Origin: QHWT01 sp963755695
GTDB lineage: Bacteria; Acidobacteriota; Vicinamibacteria; Vicinamibacterales; 2-12-FULL-66-21
Assembly: GCA_963755695.1 (NCBI GenBank)
Contig: CAVWLB010000008.1
Span: 1,240,001-1,304,000 of the forward strand
Direction of reading: 5' to 3'
Length of the DNA stretch: 64,000 bases
The position numbers were made by a program, and so were the translations under genes. Below are positions 63,258 through 64,000 of this stretch, in pieces. Under the pieces are notes generated by a model, which was given only the letters and a program-made list of their open reading frames with translations, was not told the origin of the DNA and ran no database searches. Numbering within the stretch: position 1 is the stretch's first letter; every line of letters begins with the position of its first letter.

Positions 63258-64000
63258 CGGCCTCCGCGCAAGCGCGCGAACATTCGCTCGTACTTGGAGA
63301 GGATGACATCCCAGCGGTAGTTCTTGCGGATATACGCGCGGCCGTTCCGTCCCATCCCGGCGCGCAGCCGGTGATCCGCCATCAGTAGCCTCAACGCCTC
63401 GACGAACTCGTCGCGGTCCGCGTAGTAGAGGCCGGCGTTGCTCTTCTGGCAGTGATCGACGAGCACCTCGCTGCGGGCATTGGCGAGGATTGGTGTGCCC
63501 ACTGCAAACGATTCGAGCGCCAGCAGCGAAAGGCTTTCGTACGGCGACGGGACGACCACGACGGTCGCCGCCTCGAGCGCCTGAAGACGTTCCTGATCCG
63601 AGAGCCGACCTGCAAACCTGATGAACGGCTCCTCAGGGAGCGGCATCAGCTTCACTCCCATGAGCACCAGCGACGCGTCGCCCCCTTCCTGCACGTAGCT
63701 ACTGAAATATTCGATCAGCTCTTCACAGCCCTTTCCGGGATCGATGCGGCCGCCGTAAAGCGCAATCGAGCCGTGCAGGCGGTGTCGACGCCGGAAGATG
63801 ACGCCGCGTCCGGCAAGATGCGGCCGCCAGCTGGGTGGCCGATCCTCGTCCCGCATCGGCTCGCCGTCAGGCTCGTCGCGGTCTTCCCCTTCGTCGGCTT
63901 TGTCGCGCTGATGAATCTGGGCCTGCGGCAGATCGACGCCGCATCCCACGATCTCTTCTTCCACCGCCCGGATCGAAAAATGCGTCGTCAGGAACCTGCG
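63254..64000 (-). CDS. Group 1 glycosyltransferase, N-terminus cut by window edge
   Basis: The frame is open to the right edge, so the N-terminal acceptor-binding domain is missing. The visible 249 residues contain the GT4 nucleotide-sugar domain: ALYGGRIDPGKGCEELIEYF, VVPSPYESLSLLALESFAVG (the E-x7-E motif region), TPILANARSEVLVDHCQ and LYYADRDEFVEALRLLM. These enzymes add sugars to lipid, protein or polysaccharide acceptors with a retaining mechanism. The donor and acceptor cannot be told. The first 70 codons near the edge are unusually charged (QIHQRDKADEGEDRDEPDGE), so an indel there is possible. Confidence 0.85.
   Translation of the reverse strand, partial: RRFLTTHFSIRAVEEEIVGCGVDLPQAQIHQRDKADEGEDRDEPDGEPMRDEDRPPSWRPHLAGRGVIFRRRHRLHGSIALYGGRIDPGKGCEELIEYFSSYVQEGGDASLVLMGVKLMPLPEEPFIRFAGRLSDQERLQALEAATVVVVPSPYESLSLLALESFAVGTPILANARSEVLVDHCQKSNAGLYYADRDEFVEALRLLMADHRLRAGMGRNGRAYIRKNYRWDVILSKYERMFARLRGGR

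Noticed and set aside
1..64000. Prophage, transposon or genomic island
   Set aside because: No integrase, transposase, phage structural gene, tRNA junction or direct-repeat border is seen. Gene content is chromosomal.
1..64000. tRNA or rRNA genes
   Set aside because: No cloverleaf with conserved TTCRA and CCA-type acceptor ends, or conserved rRNA words, was found by eye in the gaps. A covariance search could not be run.

Overview
The window is high-GC, gene-dense bacterial chromosome with no rRNA, tRNA, phage or transposase that I can see. The gene mix suggests a free-living soil Acidobacteriota-type bacterium, perhaps Vicinamibacteria: outer-membrane and TonB functions, carboxypeptidase-regulatory and PEGA proteins, M16/M20/M23 peptidases, DinB proteins, a VWA protein, a TonB protein with a MerR-like N-terminus, and many degenerate word-like intergenic repeats. 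This placement is inference from gene content only.

Layout. 1-2.6 kb: end of a sodium:solute symporter, an SDR dehydrogenase and a class III aminotransferase, probably catabolic. 2.6-10.7 kb: DinB protein, an M16 peptidase pair, an aminotransferase overlapping malQ, an M20 peptidase and a YjbR/MmcQ protein. 10.8-18.2 kb: an envelope and regulatory block with a pseudokinase-PEGA protein, a TonB-type protein, an HTH plus beta-propeller protein and an M23 lipoprotein. 18.3-22.1 kb: DUF1015-serA-serC for serine synthesis. 22.2-25.6 kb: fatty acid desaturase, ICMT-like methyltransferase and a two-component pair. 25.7-31.6 kb: pcnB, a TPR-like protein, polA and a lipoprotein. 31.6-37.5 kb: a secreted regulatory-domain protein, ZIP transporter, VWA protein, an anchored protein and TonB. 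37.6-43.1 kb: SDR, methyltransferase, inositol-phosphate synthase, a membrane protein and acetyl-CoA synthetase. 43.1-49.7 kb: a GspB/C-like protein, a J-domain protein, a LolD-like ATPase and an operon of a mutase large subunit with oppD and oppF. 49.9-54.5 kb: a small protein, gpmA, eno, glgC and a cyclase-family hydrolase. 54.8-57.9 kb: a secreted Lys-Asp-repeat protein with a TonB-receptor-like protein. 58.1-64 kb: a PDZ histidine kinase with an NtrC-type regulator, an NAD(P)-binding protein and a glycosyltransferase cut by the window edge.

Two features run through the window. First, many gene borders carry families of short degenerate repeats. Each family recurs at some loci, some are arranged as inverted arms, and some run into coding sequence. 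Second, reading frames are broken by single-base indels, mostly insertions, concentrated between about 33.3 and 42.7 kb. The encoded proteins are otherwise well conserved, so most of these look like sequence errors rather than decay. Genes with one indel are typed CDS and those with several are typed pseudogene; in both cases the coordinates give the reconstructed gene.

Functionally the window is mostly housekeeping and envelope biology: serine synthesis, lower glycolysis plus glycogen metabolism (eno, gpmA, glgC, malQ), acetate and acyl-CoA use (acsA, mutase), DNA replication and RNA processing (polA, pcnB), and membrane-coupled signalling. The least explained elements are the repeat families and the pseudokinase-like modules shared by two nearby genes at 10.9-16.7 kb.
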